Assembly: GCA_014595895.1 (NCBI GenBank)
Contig: JABUKB010000001.1
Location: forward strand, 248,001 to 312,000
DNA: 64,000 nucleotides
From: Lysinibacillus odysseyi
GTDB taxonomy: Bacteria; Bacillota; Bacilli; Bacillales_A; Planococcaceae
Reading direction: 5' to 3'
The translations under genes were made by a program, and so were the position numbers. Below are positions 9,197 to 16,888 of this stretch, piece after piece; the first letter of the stretch is position 1; every line of letters begins with the position of its first letter. The notes under the pieces were generated by a model. The model made no database searches. It saw only the letters and a program-made list of their open reading frames with translations, and was not told where the DNA came from.

Positions 9197-10327
9197 ATGT
9201 TAGAATTTGATACGAGTATAGATCATGGCGCAGTCATTAAAGTAATCGGGGTTGGCGGCGGCGGTAACAATGCTGTAAACCGTATGATTGAACATGGCGT
9301 ACAAGGTGTTGACTTTATTGCTGTAAATACAGACGCACAAGCTTTAGAAAATTCTAAAGCACAATATAAATTACAAATTGGCGGTAAATTAACGCGAGGT
9401 TTAGGAGCTGGTGCCAACCCGGATGTAGGGAAAAAGGCAGCAGAAGAAACTCGTGAACAATTAGAAGAATTGCTGCGCGGTGCCGATATGGTCTTCGTCA
9501 CAGCTGGGATGGGCGGTGGTACCGGGACAGGTGCTGCACCGGTAATCGCACAAATTTCACGTGATTTAGGCGCTTTAACAGTGGGTGTCGTGACACGTCC
9601 ATTTACATTTGAAGGCCGCAAACGCCAAACACAGGCGATCGGCGGTATTACAAATTTAAAAGAAGCAGTAGATACCCTGATCGTGATTCCGAATGATAAA
9701 TTATTGCAAATTGTCGATAAGTCTACACCGATGCTTGAAGCTTTCCGTGAAGCGGATAACGTGCTTCGTCAAGGTGTACAAGGAATTTCGGATTTAATTG
9801 CAACACCAGGTTTAATCAACCTTGACTTTGCCGATGTGAAAACAATCATGTCAGACAAAGGCTCTGCTTTGATGGGGATCGGTATTGCTACTGGCGAAAA
9901 CCGTGCCACAGAAGCAGCGAAAAAGGCGATTTCAAGTCCATTGCTTGAAACATCAATCGATGGCGCACAAGGTGTTATCATGAACATTACGGGTGGCATG
10001 AACTTATCGCTTTATGAAGTGCAAGAGGCAGCGGATATCGTAGCAAGTGCTTCAGATGAGGAAGTAAATATGATTTTCGGTTCTGTTATCAATGAGAACT
10101 TGAATGATGAAATTATCGTAACAGTTATTGCAACTGGTTTTTCTGATGACATCGCACCAGTGCAGCCGCCACGTCCGACATTAGGTGGTAGCCGCGTAAA
10201 ACCTAGCCAGCCAACACAGCAACCAGTGCAGCCACAGCCTGTACAACAAGAGCAATCTCGTCAACCAATTGGTGAAGAATTAGATATTCCGACGTTTTTA
10301 CGCAATCGCCGTAACCGTCATCAATAA
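9197..10327 (+). CDS. ftsZ: Cell division protein FtsZ
   Basis: FtsZ is a tubulin-like GTPase that forms the cytokinetic ring. At 376 residues it is of normal size. The GTP-binding signature GGGTGTG is at about residues 107-113, preceded by the N-terminal [13 protein letters not shown] loop, and the T7 catalytic loop reads [12 protein letters not shown] Gln/Pro-rich linker (about 318-358) leads to the conserved C-terminal peptide [12 protein letters not shown], which binds FtsA and SepF. A strong ribosome site (TAGGAGGAG) precedes the ATG. A terminator follows immediately. Confidence 0.99.
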   Translation: MLEFDTSIDHGAVIKVIGVGGGGNNAVNRMIEHGVQGVDFIAVNTDAQALENSKAQYKLQIGGKLTRGLGAGANPDVGKKAAEETREQLEELLRGADMVFVTAGMGGGTGTGAAPVIAQISRDLGALTVGVVTRPFTFEGRKRQTQAIGGITNLKEAVDTLIVIPNDKLLQIVDKSTPMLEAFREADNVLRQGVQGISDLIATPGLINLDFADVKTIMSDKGSALMGIGIATGENRATEAAKKAISSPLLETSIDGAQGVIMNITGGMNLSLYEVQEAADIVASASDEEVNMIFGSVINENLNDEIIVTVIATGFSDDIAPVQPPRPTLGGSRVKPSQPTQQPVQPQPVQQEQSRQPIGEELDIPTFLRNRRNRHQ

Positions 10328-10332
10328 TACAT

Positions 10333-10370
10333 GTGGGTAAAGTCACTATTAGACTTTATCCACTTTTTTT
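10333..10370 (+). terminator. Terminator after ftsZ
   Basis: A 12-base stem (10333-10344 with 10352-10363, one G-U pair) closes a 7-base loop and is followed by seven T residues. It ends the division operon before the sporulation sigma cassette. Confidence 0.9.
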
Positions 10371-10710
10371 GTGGAGAAAAATACGCTATAAATTCAGTGG
10401 CGAGGATTTAGATATTCTGTAGCTGTTAGGAGATGAAGGCAAGAGAGCAGGAAGATGTCGAAATATAATCAAATATCGAGTAATTTCGTATGGACGCGAT
10501 TATGAGGGCAGTGAGATTAGCATTGGGCAGGCTTATCATGCTCATATATTCCGCTGTCAGTGAAGCAAAAATCAGATTCGTAATCCCCTTTCAATCTTCT
10601 AAAATCTGTCAAATTATCCCGAATGATGGCTAACGATTTTATGAGTTTCCTCTATTGATTTGACAAAATATTTATTTCCCACATGGTAGTTTATGTATAG
10701 GAGGTCGTAT
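10371..10710 (+). promoter_or_regulatory. spoIIGA upstream control region with candidate Spo0A boxes
   Basis: This stretch holds no gene I can support. It contains an exact 0A box, TGTCGAA at 10456-10462, and two one-mismatch boxes: TGTCAAA at 10607-10613 and the inverse TTTGACA at 10659-10665. The last overlaps a perfect −35 hexamer, TTGACA at 10660-10665. In B. subtilis the spoIIG promoter is activated by Spo0A-P bound near an unusually spaced −35. No consensus −10 is visible at 17 bases, which fits that atypical architecture but is not proof. Confidence 0.5.
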
Positions 10711-11508
10711 ATGACTGGTGAATGGCTTCTACTTTTAAACACCCTTTATAATGGCTTTCTTTTAAATTTTGCGAGTCAGATGACACAAGTACCGCTGCCT
10801 ATTTGGAGAAAATGGCTTGTTGCTTTTTTCAGCAGTTGCATAGGGCTTTTGTTATTTCCATCTTGGATTGCTCCTATTGTTAGTTTTGCTCTATTGCTAT
10901 GGGCATTTCCCACTAACAAACGTCGTCAAATCGTATGGCTGTTTGTAGGGAGTATAGGAATGGGAGGTCTGCTCACCGCTTTACAAGCATATGCTAGCGA
11001 AAGAGCCGGCATGCACATGATTTGGTTATTGCTAGGCGTATTAATCATGATGTTATTGCTGCGCTTATATCGTTTACGCTGGCAGTGGGCTCAATCTACT
11101 TGGAATATCGCTTGTGAAATCAAGATAGGACAGCAAGTATATTCGCTGAAGGGATTTATTGATACAGGAAACACTTGTGTCGAACCCCTTAGTGCTATGC
11201 CCGTCCATTTTGTCGCATATCCAGCTGTTGAACCCTACTTGCCCGCCTCATTAAAAAAAGCTATTCAAGAGTGTCGTAGCGATGATAGCTATTACTTTAG
11301 AGAGATTGTTCTTTCTACAGTGCATGGTGAGGAAGTTGTGCAAGCACTTCAAGTTCAAGAGTTAAAAGTGGATCAACAGATTTTTAAAGGTCATTATATT
11401 GTGTTTATGGAAAACAGACCAAAAATGGGAGAAATGACGGACGTCATTTTACATGTCTCAATGTTACCAACTATAAAAAAGGGGGATCATGATTGCTACA
11501 AACATTAA
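10711..11508 (+). CDS. spoIIGA: Sigma-E processing aspartic peptidase SpoIIGA
   Basis: SpoIIGA is a mother-cell membrane protease that removes the pro-sequence of sigma-E. The ATG at 10711 sits 8 bases after AGGAGG and gives 265 residues; an in-frame ATG at 10693 would place that ribosome site inside the coding region. The N-terminal half (about residues 1-122) is hydrophobic with four or five membrane helices. The C-terminal half is a single-lobe aspartic protease with the active-site motif FIDTGN, Asp at residue 151. It is shorter than the B. subtilis protein (about 309 residues), mostly in the membrane half. It overlaps sigE by 16 bases. Confidence 0.93.
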   Translation: MTGEWLLLLNTLYNGFLLNFASQMTQVPLPIWRKWLVAFFSSCIGLLLFPSWIAPIVSFALLLWAFPTNKRRQIVWLFVGSIGMGGLLTALQAYASERAGMHMIWLLLGVLIMMLLLRLYRLRWQWAQSTWNIACEIKIGQQVYSLKGFIDTGNTCVEPLSAMPVHFVAYPAVEPYLPASLKKAIQECRSDDSYYFREIVLSTVHGEEVVQALQVQELKVDQQIFKGHYIVFMENRPKMGEMTDVILHVSMLPTIKKGDHDCYKH

Positions 11509-12200
11509 GACAACTTTTTTTACGCGTATGGCGAAAATTTACACGCCAAGAAACATATTATATAGGGGGACATGATGCTTTGCCGACACCGTTGACTAGA
11601 GAAGAAGAGATTGCTGTAGTTCATGCATTTATGGCGGGTGATTTAACTGCCCGCGATACATTAATAGAACGTAACCTAAGACTGGTTGTATATATCGCAA
11701 GACGATTTGATAATACTGCAACACCGATTGAGGATTTAATCAGTATTGGATCAATTGGCTTGATTAAAGCAATTGAAACATTCAATACGGACAGAAATAT
11801 AAAATTAGCGACTTATGCGTCGCGCTGCATAGAAAACGAAATTTTAATGCATTTGCGAAAAACAAATCGCATGAAAGGTGAAGTATCATTAGATGAGCCA
11901 TTAAATTCAGATGCGGATGGTAATGAATTATTGCTGTCAGATATTCTGGGGACAGAAGAGCATATTATTTCGGCAGATGTCGAAAAGAAAATGCAACGTC
12001 AACATATGTTTTTAGCCATCAATGAGCTGACACCGCGTGAAAAATACATTATGGAATGTCGATTTGGCTTAAATGGACGCCAGGAAATGACACAAAAGGA
12101 AGTAGCTGATCATTTAGGCATTTCGCAATCTTATATTTCAAGATTAGAGAAAAAAATTATTTTAGATTTGCGTGAGTATCTAAATGAACCGATAGCATAA
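11493..12200 (+). CDS. sigE: Sporulation sigma factor SigE (pro-sigma-E)
   Basis: Sigma-E is the early mother-cell sigma factor, made as an inactive precursor. The product has 235 residues. An amphipathic basic pro-sequence (about residues 1-21) precedes the conserved YYIGG, where the mature part begins in B. subtilis. Region 2 shows [12 protein letters not shown] and [12 protein letters not shown]. Region 4 carries the helix-turn-helix [18 protein letters not shown]. Translation is likely from TTG 11493, within the end of spoIIGA and after GGGGGA, which couples protease and substrate. The pro-sequence appears several residues shorter than that of B. subtilis. Confidence 0.96.
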   Translation: MLQTLRQLFLRVWRKFTRQETYYIGGHDALPTPLTREEEIAVVHAFMAGDLTARDTLIERNLRLVVYIARRFDNTATPIEDLISIGSIGLIKAIETFNTDRNIKLATYASRCIENEILMHLRKTNRMKGEVSLDEPLNSDADGNELLLSDILGTEEHIISADVEKKMQRQHMFLAINELTPREKYIMECRFGLNGRQEMTQKEVADHLGISQSYISRLEKKIILDLREYLNEPIA

Positions 12201-12255
12201 TTGGTTGAATTTGGCGTGATTCGTAGCGCATAGTCTTGTTTCATTCGGACAAACT

Positions 12256-12279
12256 GAACTTAAAAAATAAGTTCGGAGG
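12256..12279 (+). promoter_or_regulatory. Leader hairpin next to the sigG ribosome binding site
   Basis: A perfect 7-base inverted repeat (GAACTTA at 12256-12262, TAAGTTC at 12268-12274) with a 5-base A loop ends exactly where the GGAGG ribosome site (12275-12279) begins. No T-run follows, so it is not an intrinsic terminator. A weak hairpin in this position may tune sigG translation. A small sigG leader hairpin that dampens expression has been reported in B. subtilis, from memory. Confidence 0.55.
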
Positions 12280-12286
12280 AAAAGAG

Positions 12287-13063
12287 ATGGTTCGAATGAA
12301 GGTCGAGATTTGCGGGATTGATACCAATACATTGCCTATTATCAAACATGAAGAAATGAAACAGCTATTTATTCGTCTGCAAGCAGGAGAAGATGTGCGC
12401 GACCAATTGGTAATGTGTAATTTACGCTTAGTACTCAGTATTGTCGGGCGTTTTGCTTACCGCGGGGAGCAAGCAGATGATTTATTTCAAGTTGGATGCA
12501 TCGGTTTATTGAAAGCAATCGATCATTTTGATTTGAAGCATAATGTTCGTTTTTCAACGTATGCTGTACCAATGATTATTGGAGAAATCCGCCGTTATTT
12601 ACGCGATCATCATGCATTACGAGTATCTCGTTCATTGAGGGATATTGCTTATAAAGCCATGAAAGCAAAAGAGCAGTTTGTGGCAGAGCATCTCATTGAA
12701 CCGACATTAGCACAAATTGCAGAAATATTAGAGATGAAAACGGAAGATGTGCTATATGCCCTAGATGCCATCCAAGATCCGATGTCCTTGCAAGAGCCTA
12801 TTTATGCAGAAGGCAGTGAACCAGTTTATATGCTCGATCAATTAAAAGATGATTGCTCAGAGGAACAATGGGTAGCATATGTAGCAGTGAAAGATAGTAT
12901 GCAAAAATTAGATGAGCGCCAACAGTTAATTATGGCTAAGCGATTTTACTACGGAGAAACACAAACCGAAATTGCTAAGACGTTAGGTATATCCCAGGCA
13001 CAAATTTCACGCTTAGAAAAAAGTGCACTGGCTATTATGCAAAAAGAAAATCGTGAACTGTAA
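12287..13063 (+). CDS. sigG: Late forespore sigma factor SigG
   Basis: Sigma-G directs late forespore transcription. The ATG at 12287 lies 7 bases after GGAGG and gives 258 residues beginning MVRMKVEICG, matching the conserved sigma-G N-terminus; an upstream in-frame ATG at 12236 would read through the leader hairpin. Region 2 motifs (NLRLVLSIVGRF, DDLFQVGCIGLLKAIDHFD, FSTYAVPMIIGEIRR), region 3, and the region 4 helix-turn-helix (IAKTLGISQAQISRLEK) are complete. It follows sigE by 86 bases, so it can be reached by read-through as well as by a forespore promoter. Confidence 0.97.
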   Translation: MVRMKVEICGIDTNTLPIIKHEEMKQLFIRLQAGEDVRDQLVMCNLRLVLSIVGRFAYRGEQADDLFQVGCIGLLKAIDHFDLKHNVRFSTYAVPMIIGEIRRYLRDHHALRVSRSLRDIAYKAMKAKEQFVAEHLIEPTLAQIAEILEMKTEDVLYALDAIQDPMSLQEPIYAEGSEPVYMLDQLKDDCSEEQWVAYVAVKDSMQKLDERQQLIMAKRFYYGETQTEIAKTLGISQAQISRLEKSALAIMQKENREL

Positions 13064-13075
13064 AAAACAAAAAAT

Positions 13076-13117
13076 GTAGACAAAGATACTTGTTTACTTT
13101 GTCTACTTTATTTTTTT
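13076..13117 (+). terminator. Terminator after sigG
   Basis: A perfect 10-base stem (13076-13085 with 13097-13106) is followed by TTTATTTTTTT. It closes the sigE/sigG transcript and lies before the preferred ylmC start, arguing against longer upstream starts for ylmC. Confidence 0.85.
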
Positions 13118-13149
13118 GTATACCATGTGAGGGAAAGGATGTATCGAGA

Positions 13150-13395
13150 TTGTTAATGAAATTTTCAGCTGTGCAGGAAAAAGAAATGATTGAAGCAGGC
13201 AGTGGAAAGTTTATCGGCTATATCATCGATGCAGAGGTGGATGAAAAAACAGGGCATATCGAATGTTTTTTTGTCTCAAGACCGAAAAAGTTTTATCAAT
13301 TTGCACGCGGGGAAGAGATGATTAAACGTGTGTCTGTACAGGACATTTTGATTATTGGGCAAGACGTTATTTTGGTACGTGCACAGACAGGATAG
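13150..13395 (+). CDS. ylmC: PRC-barrel protein, YlmC/YmxH family
   Basis: This is a small PRC-barrel domain protein of about 81 residues. The family core is visible: GKFIGYIIDAEVDEKTGHIE, then a beta-rich segment ending ILIIGQDVILVR. The start is uncertain. TTG 13150 has GAAAGGAT about ten bases upstream and ATG 13156 is the alternative; the longer in-frame reading from 13090 would translate through the sigG terminator. In B. subtilis relatives (ylmC/ymxH) lie just downstream of sigG, and sporulation-linked expression is common. Biochemical function is unknown. Confidence 0.8.
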   Translation: MLMKFSAVQEKEMIEAGSGKFIGYIIDAEVDEKTGHIECFFVSRPKKFYQFARGEEMIKRVSVQDILIIGQDVILVRAQTG

Positions 13396-13470
13396 GTCCC
13401 GCTATTTATTGATAAAAGGGCAACAGATTGATACAATATAGAAAACTATAGTTGTAAAGTTGGGGAAAAC

Positions 13471-14136
13471 GTGGCGAAAATAGAGAATAATTTACAAAAT
13501 ATCCGAGAAAAGATACTAGCAGCTAAAGAGACCGTACAGGCACAGCAGGATGTGCAAATCATTGCGGTTACAAAGCAAGTAGATATAGCACGTACACAAG
13601 AAGCAATCGCAGCAGGATTGGTACATTTAGGAGAAAATCGCCCAGAGGGATTACATAGCAAAACAGCGCATGTAGCAGGGGCGACATGGCATTTTATCGG
13701 GACCTTGCAAACTCGCAAAGTAAAACAAGTGATTCAGCATATTGATTATTTACACTCACTAGATCGAATGAGTTTAGCAGAGGAAATAGAAAAACGCGCA
13801 GAGCGCAAAGTGAAATGTTTTGTGCAGGCAAATGTTTCGGGCGAAGCTTCTAAGCATGGAATAGCAACAGAAGAGGTTATTCCGTTTATTCAGGAATTAG
13901 AGAAGTTTTCAAAAATTGAAGTAGTCGGTTTGATGACAATGGCACCACATGTAGAAGATGCAGCTGAGATTCGTCAAGTGTTTCAAAAGCTAAAAAAACT
14001 TCAACAAGAAGTAGCAGCATTACAATTGCCATACGCACCTTGTACAGAACTCTCTATGGGGATGTCAAATGACTATGAAATTGCTGTACAAGAGGGAGCG
14101 ACTTTTGTAAGGATTGGAACGGCTCTTGTTGGATAA
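13471..14136 (+). CDS. ylmE: YggS/YlmE-family pyridoxal phosphate homeostasis protein
   Basis: This 221-residue protein is an alanine-racemase-like single TIM barrel that binds pyridoxal 5'-phosphate and affects PLP and amino-acid homeostasis. The PLP lysine lies in IIAVTKQVD (about residues 30-38). Other landmarks are LGENRPEGL, WHFIGTLQTRK, GLMTMAPH and the C-terminal LSMGMSNDYEIAVQEGATFVRIGTALVG. The usual family motifs read GENRVQE and WHxIGxLQxNK, so this member has small substitutions. GTG 13471 is the start. ylmD, normally just upstream, is absent. sepF follows by 17 bases. Confidence 0.93.
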   Translation: MAKIENNLQNIREKILAAKETVQAQQDVQIIAVTKQVDIARTQEAIAAGLVHLGENRPEGLHSKTAHVAGATWHFIGTLQTRKVKQVIQHIDYLHSLDRMSLAEEIEKRAERKVKCFVQANVSGEASKHGIATEEVIPFIQELEKFSKIEVVGLMTMAPHVEDAAEIRQVFQKLKKLQQEVAALQLPYAPCTELSMGMSNDYEIAVQEGATFVRIGTALVG

Positions 14137-14153
14137 CGAAAGAAGGGACGAGC

Positions 14154-14663
14154 ATGAGCATGAAGAATATAATCAAAAACTTTTTCTATTTGGAAGAAGA
14201 GGAACAAATGATGCAAGGGCAGAACCAGCAACTTGTGGAAAAGTCGGAGTCAAAAGAAAAAGCACAAACAGATCATCAGCTATTGAATAACCGAATCAAA
14301 AAGGAAAGAAAAATAAGTCAGTCTTCAGCTCAACAAGTGCAAGAGGTAGCGCAAACTACTAATAATGTAGTAAACTTACGTCAGGCAACATCAGCTAAAA
14401 ATTCAAAATTAGTATTAGTAGAGCCGAGAGTGTATGCAGAGGCGCAGGATATCGCTGAAAATATTAAAAATCGTCGTGCAACGATCGTTAATTTACAGCG
14501 TATTGACCGTGACCAAGGCGTGCGCATTATTGATTTTTTAAGTGGTGCGGTATATGCCTTAGGTGGGGATATTCAGCGAATCGGAAAGGATATTTTCCTA
14601 TGCACACCAGATAATTTTGAAATCACAGGTGAAATTTCCGGCTTTATTATTGATGAATTTTAA
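14154..14663 (+). CDS. sepF: Cell division protein SepF
   Basis: SepF assembles into rings at the septum, binds the FtsZ C-terminal peptide and helps tether FtsZ to the membrane. The 169-residue product starts with the amphipathic segment MSMKNIIKNFFYLEEEE. A low-complexity Gln/Lys/Ser linker (about residues 20-85) follows, then the compact DUF552 domain with LVEPRVYAEAQDIAENI, an R-AT-IVNLQR-D strand, and IIDFLSGAVYALGGDIQRIGKDIFLCTP. All features match B. subtilis SepF. Confidence 0.96.
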   Translation: MSMKNIIKNFFYLEEEEQMMQGQNQQLVEKSESKEKAQTDHQLLNNRIKKERKISQSSAQQVQEVAQTTNNVVNLRQATSAKNSKLVLVEPRVYAEAQDIAENIKNRRATIVNLQRIDRDQGVRIIDFLSGAVYALGGDIQRIGKDIFLCTPDNFEITGEISGFIIDEF

Positions 14664-14679
14664 ACAGAGAGGTAAGTAA

Positions 14680-14937
14680 ATGATTTATTATGTGATTGCA
14701 CAAGTATTTATGATTTATAGATTCTTGTTGCTGGGGTATATCCTCATGTCGTGGATACCTTCATTGCAAGGTTCTGCTGTAGGACGTTTCTTGCATGCGG
14801 TGTGTGAACCGTACCTAGGGTTTTTCCGTAAATTTATACCGCCAATCGGCATGATTGATTTCTCGCCGATTATTGGGATTTTTGCTTTAAGCTTTATTGA
14901 GAAGGGTATTTTCATTGTTTTAAGCTATATTTTATAA
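14680..14937 (+). CDS. ylmG: YggT family membrane protein YlmG
   Basis: This 85-residue protein has two transmembrane helices connected by a short loop. The loop contains the family signature, seen here as LMSWIPSLQGSAVGRFLHAVCEPYLGFFRKFIPP, followed by a second hydrophobic segment. Members have been linked to division, nucleoid or plastid organisation, but bacterial function remains unclear. It follows sepF by 16 bases and is followed by a terminator. Confidence 0.93.
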   Translation: MIYYVIAQVFMIYRFLLLGYILMSWIPSLQGSAVGRFLHAVCEPYLGFFRKFIPPIGMIDFSPIIGIFALSFIEKGIFIVLSYIL

Positions 14938-14943
14938 ACAGCT

Positions 14944-14979
14944 CCCCGTACAGTTTGACACTGTAAGGGGATTTTGTTT
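14944..14979 (+). terminator. Terminator after ylmG
   Basis: A 10-base stem (14944-14953 with 14961-14970, one mismatch) is followed by ATTTTGTTT. A second, weaker hairpin-plus-T element lies at about 15050-15082. The rest of the gap before ylmH shows nothing else I can support. Confidence 0.7.
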
Positions 14980-15120
14980 AAGTTCTTTTAGCTTCGCCCT
15001 TTAGGTAGTGAGATGAAATAATTAGTAGATAGGAATACCAACTGAGAAAAACCCGGCTTCCGTCAAAACGGATGCTGTTTTTGATAAGGTAAAATTGATT
15101 TGAGGATGGAGGGGATGAAG

Positions 15121-15906
15121 GTGGAGCATTTAGTCCAGCATTTTAGAAAAGATGAACAGCCTTTCATCGAACAAGTAATAGGCTGGCAACGTGAGGTAGA
15201 GGACCGGTATGCTCCGAAATTAACCGACTTTTTAGATCCCCGTCAGCGTTTTATTGTGGAAGCAGTCATTAGGCAGTCTGGAGATTTACATATCCAAGCA
15301 AAAGGTTTATTTGATGAAGCCGAGCGTCAGCGTGTGATGATTGCACCTTCTTACTATGTTCCGGAAATAGAGGATTTCCAGTTGAAAATGATGACTATCC
15401 AATATCCTTCCAAGTTTGTGCAATTAAAGCATCCGGATGTATTGGGTGCACTGTTATCGTTGGGAATGGACCGCAGTAAATTTGGTGATATTCGGGTAGC
15501 TGAAAATACGGTGCAATTTGTTATAGCCGCAGAAGTAGCAGATTATGTACGAGCAAATTTGACAAGCGTGGGTAAGATAAAGGTACATGTAGAGGAAGTC
15601 ACATCCGATGTCTATTTACATATGGAAGAAGAGTGGGTAGAGAGCTCAACGACTGTATCTTCGATGCGTTTAGATGTAGTGCTAGCGACAATTTTAAATA
15701 TTTCACGTCAAAAATCGCAAAGCCTTGTCACGGCAGGTCGTGTAAAAGTGAACTGGACTGTACGAGAGCAAGTAGCCTTTGAATTGCAAGAGGGAGATAT
15801 TTTGTCGGTCCGTGGCTTCGGGCGTTTTAAAGTCGTTATGACAGAAGGTAGAACAAAGAAGGATAAAATACGATTGCAAATAGGTAAATTAGAGCAAAAA
15901 CAGTAA
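15121..15906 (+). CDS. ylmH: YlmH family S4-domain RNA-binding protein
   Basis: This 261-residue protein has an N-terminal RRM-like region beginning EHLVQHFRKDE, a conserved FLDPRQRFIVE segment, and a C-terminal S4 RNA-binding domain (about residues 180-245: RLDVVLATILNISRQKSQSLVTAGRVKVNW). YlmH has recently been linked to ribosome quality control in B. subtilis, from memory. GTG 15121 is preferred because GGAGGGG lies 6 bases upstream and the protein aligns from there; in-frame starts at 15100 and 15115 put the ribosome site too close or inside. rqcH, another quality-control gene, also lies in this window. Confidence 0.88.
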   Translation: MEHLVQHFRKDEQPFIEQVIGWQREVEDRYAPKLTDFLDPRQRFIVEAVIRQSGDLHIQAKGLFDEAERQRVMIAPSYYVPEIEDFQLKMMTIQYPSKFVQLKHPDVLGALLSLGMDRSKFGDIRVAENTVQFVIAAEVADYVRANLTSVGKIKVHVEEVTSDVYLHMEEEWVESSTTVSSMRLDVVLATILNISRQKSQSLVTAGRVKVNWTVREQVAFELQEGDILSVRGFGRFKVVMTEGRTKKDKIRLQIGKLEQKQ

Positions 15907-15956
15907 GGAATACGTATCAATACTGAAAAACTAATGCTAATTAATAAATGTACGAG

Positions 15957-15962
15957 TATAAT
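15957..15962 (+). promoter_or_regulatory. Candidate −10 element upstream of divIVA
   Basis: A perfect TATAAT lies 36 bases before the divIVA start. No good −35 is present at 16-18 bases upstream (the 17-base position reads ATGCTA), so this is a weak promoter candidate. Confidence 0.3.
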
Positions 15963-15998
15963 AAAAACTAAAGATTGATCATAAAGGAGCGTTCATAT

Positions 15999-16547
15999 AT
16001 GCCATTATCACCTCTTGATATACATAATAAGGAGTTTGCGCGTAGTTTCCGTGGATATGCGGAGGATGAAGTAAATGAATTTTTAGATCAAATTATTAAA
16101 GACTATGAAATTTTAATTCGTGAAAAAAAAGAGTTAGAAGATCAAATTGTGACGATGACGGAGCAAATGAATCATTACAATAACTTAGAAGAAACATTGC
16201 AAAAGTCAATTGTTGTAGCGCAAGAAGCAGCTGAAGAAGTGCGTCGCAATTCTCAAAAAGAAGCAAAGTTAATCGTGAAGGAAGCAGAGAAAAATGCTGA
16301 CCGTATTGTGAATGAAGCATTAGCAAAGGCACGCAAAGTGACAATCGATATTGATGAGCTGAAAAAGCAATCAAAGGTGTTCCGTAATCGTTTCAAGATG
16401 CTTGTCGAGGCACAGCTTGATTTATTAAATACAGATGACTGGGAAAGCTTACTGGAGTACAACCGTGCCCTGACAGAAGTTTCTGAGTCTACGCTGGATC
16501 GTGAAAAAGCACTGGAACATAAAGATGAAAATTTAGGTGCTAAGTAA
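15999..16547 (+). CDS. divIVA: Cell division initiation / polarity protein DivIVA
   Basis: DivIVA senses negative membrane curvature at poles and septa and recruits Min proteins and, in sporulation, chromosome-anchoring factors. The ATG at 15999 follows AAAGGAGC and yields 182 residues starting MPLSPLDIHNKEFARSFRG, the canonical membrane-binding N-terminus. An in-frame ATG at 15975 lacks conservation. Residues from about 28 to 130 form a long coiled coil with heptad-like spacing. It is in its conserved place between ylmH and ileS. Confidence 0.97.
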   Translation: MPLSPLDIHNKEFARSFRGYAEDEVNEFLDQIIKDYEILIREKKELEDQIVTMTEQMNHYNNLEETLQKSIVVAQEAAEEVRRNSQKEAKLIVKEAEKNADRIVNEALAKARKVTIDIDELKKQSKVFRNRFKMLVEAQLDLLNTDDWESLLEYNRALTEVSESTLDREKALEHKDENLGAK

Positions 16548-16561
16548 AAACAGGAATGTAC

Positions 16562-16591
16562 TTGACGCAATTATCGAAAATTGCATATACT
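16562..16591 (+). promoter_or_regulatory. Candidate sigma-A promoter of ileS
   Basis: TTGACG (16562-16567) and TATACT (16586-16591) are separated by 18 bases, directly before the T-box leader. The T-box would start a few bases downstream, which fits. Confidence 0.7.
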
Positions 16592-16597
16592 AATAAA

Positions 16598-16853
16598 CAA
16601 CAGAGTTTATATGCATAAGCAACGATGGAGACAGTATGTTTTAGCTGTAGTATAGCGATTCGAGGATGGTGAGAGCTCGAACAAAACGGTTAGGACAGAA
16701 AATCACTCCGGAGCTAGTACGCTGAAATAGCAAAGTAAGTGTATTCGTGTCCTGCGACGTTACAGCAGCTAAGAGGCATGTATTATGTGCAAATTAGGGT
16801 GGTACCACGAGATAATAGCTTCTCGTCCCTTTATGGGATGAGGGGCTTTTTTA
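16598..16853 (+). promoter_or_regulatory. T-box riboswitch controlling ileS
   Basis: The leader carries the T-box core AGGGTGGTACCACGA at 16796-16810 and an intrinsic terminator whose stem is 16817-16829 paired with 16835-16847 plus a T-run. Upstream lies a stem-I-like region. The likely specifier is AUC at 16702-16704, inside GAAAATCACTCC, consistent with tRNA-Ile. By the established mechanism, uncharged tRNA-Ile pairs with specifier and T-box bulge, stabilises the antiterminator and lets ileS be transcribed. The boundaries are approximate and stem I was not folded computationally. Confidence 0.92.
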
Positions 16854-16888
16854 TTTGTTTATAGGAAAAATTTAGGAGGAATTTATCA

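Noticed and set aside
9223-9621. Antisense open frame of about 130 codons opposite ftsZ
   Set aside because: Its low-complexity Pro/Ser/Ala translation is the mirror of Gly-rich FtsZ codons. There is no ribosome site and no family.
10502-10633. Small ORF of 43 codons (starting MRAVRLALGRL) upstream of spoIIGA
   Set aside because: It has no good ribosome site, no recognisable family, and its 3' part overlaps the candidate Spo0A box region. It is more likely chance or old coding debris.
10693-10710. Upstream in-frame ATG start for spoIIGA
   Set aside because: The AGGAGG ribosome site falls within this extension and is well spaced for the ATG at 10711.
15050-15082. Second hairpin before ylmH considered as a riboswitch
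   Set aside because: The stem is short and imperfect and no conserved riboswitch core is visible; at most a weak terminator.
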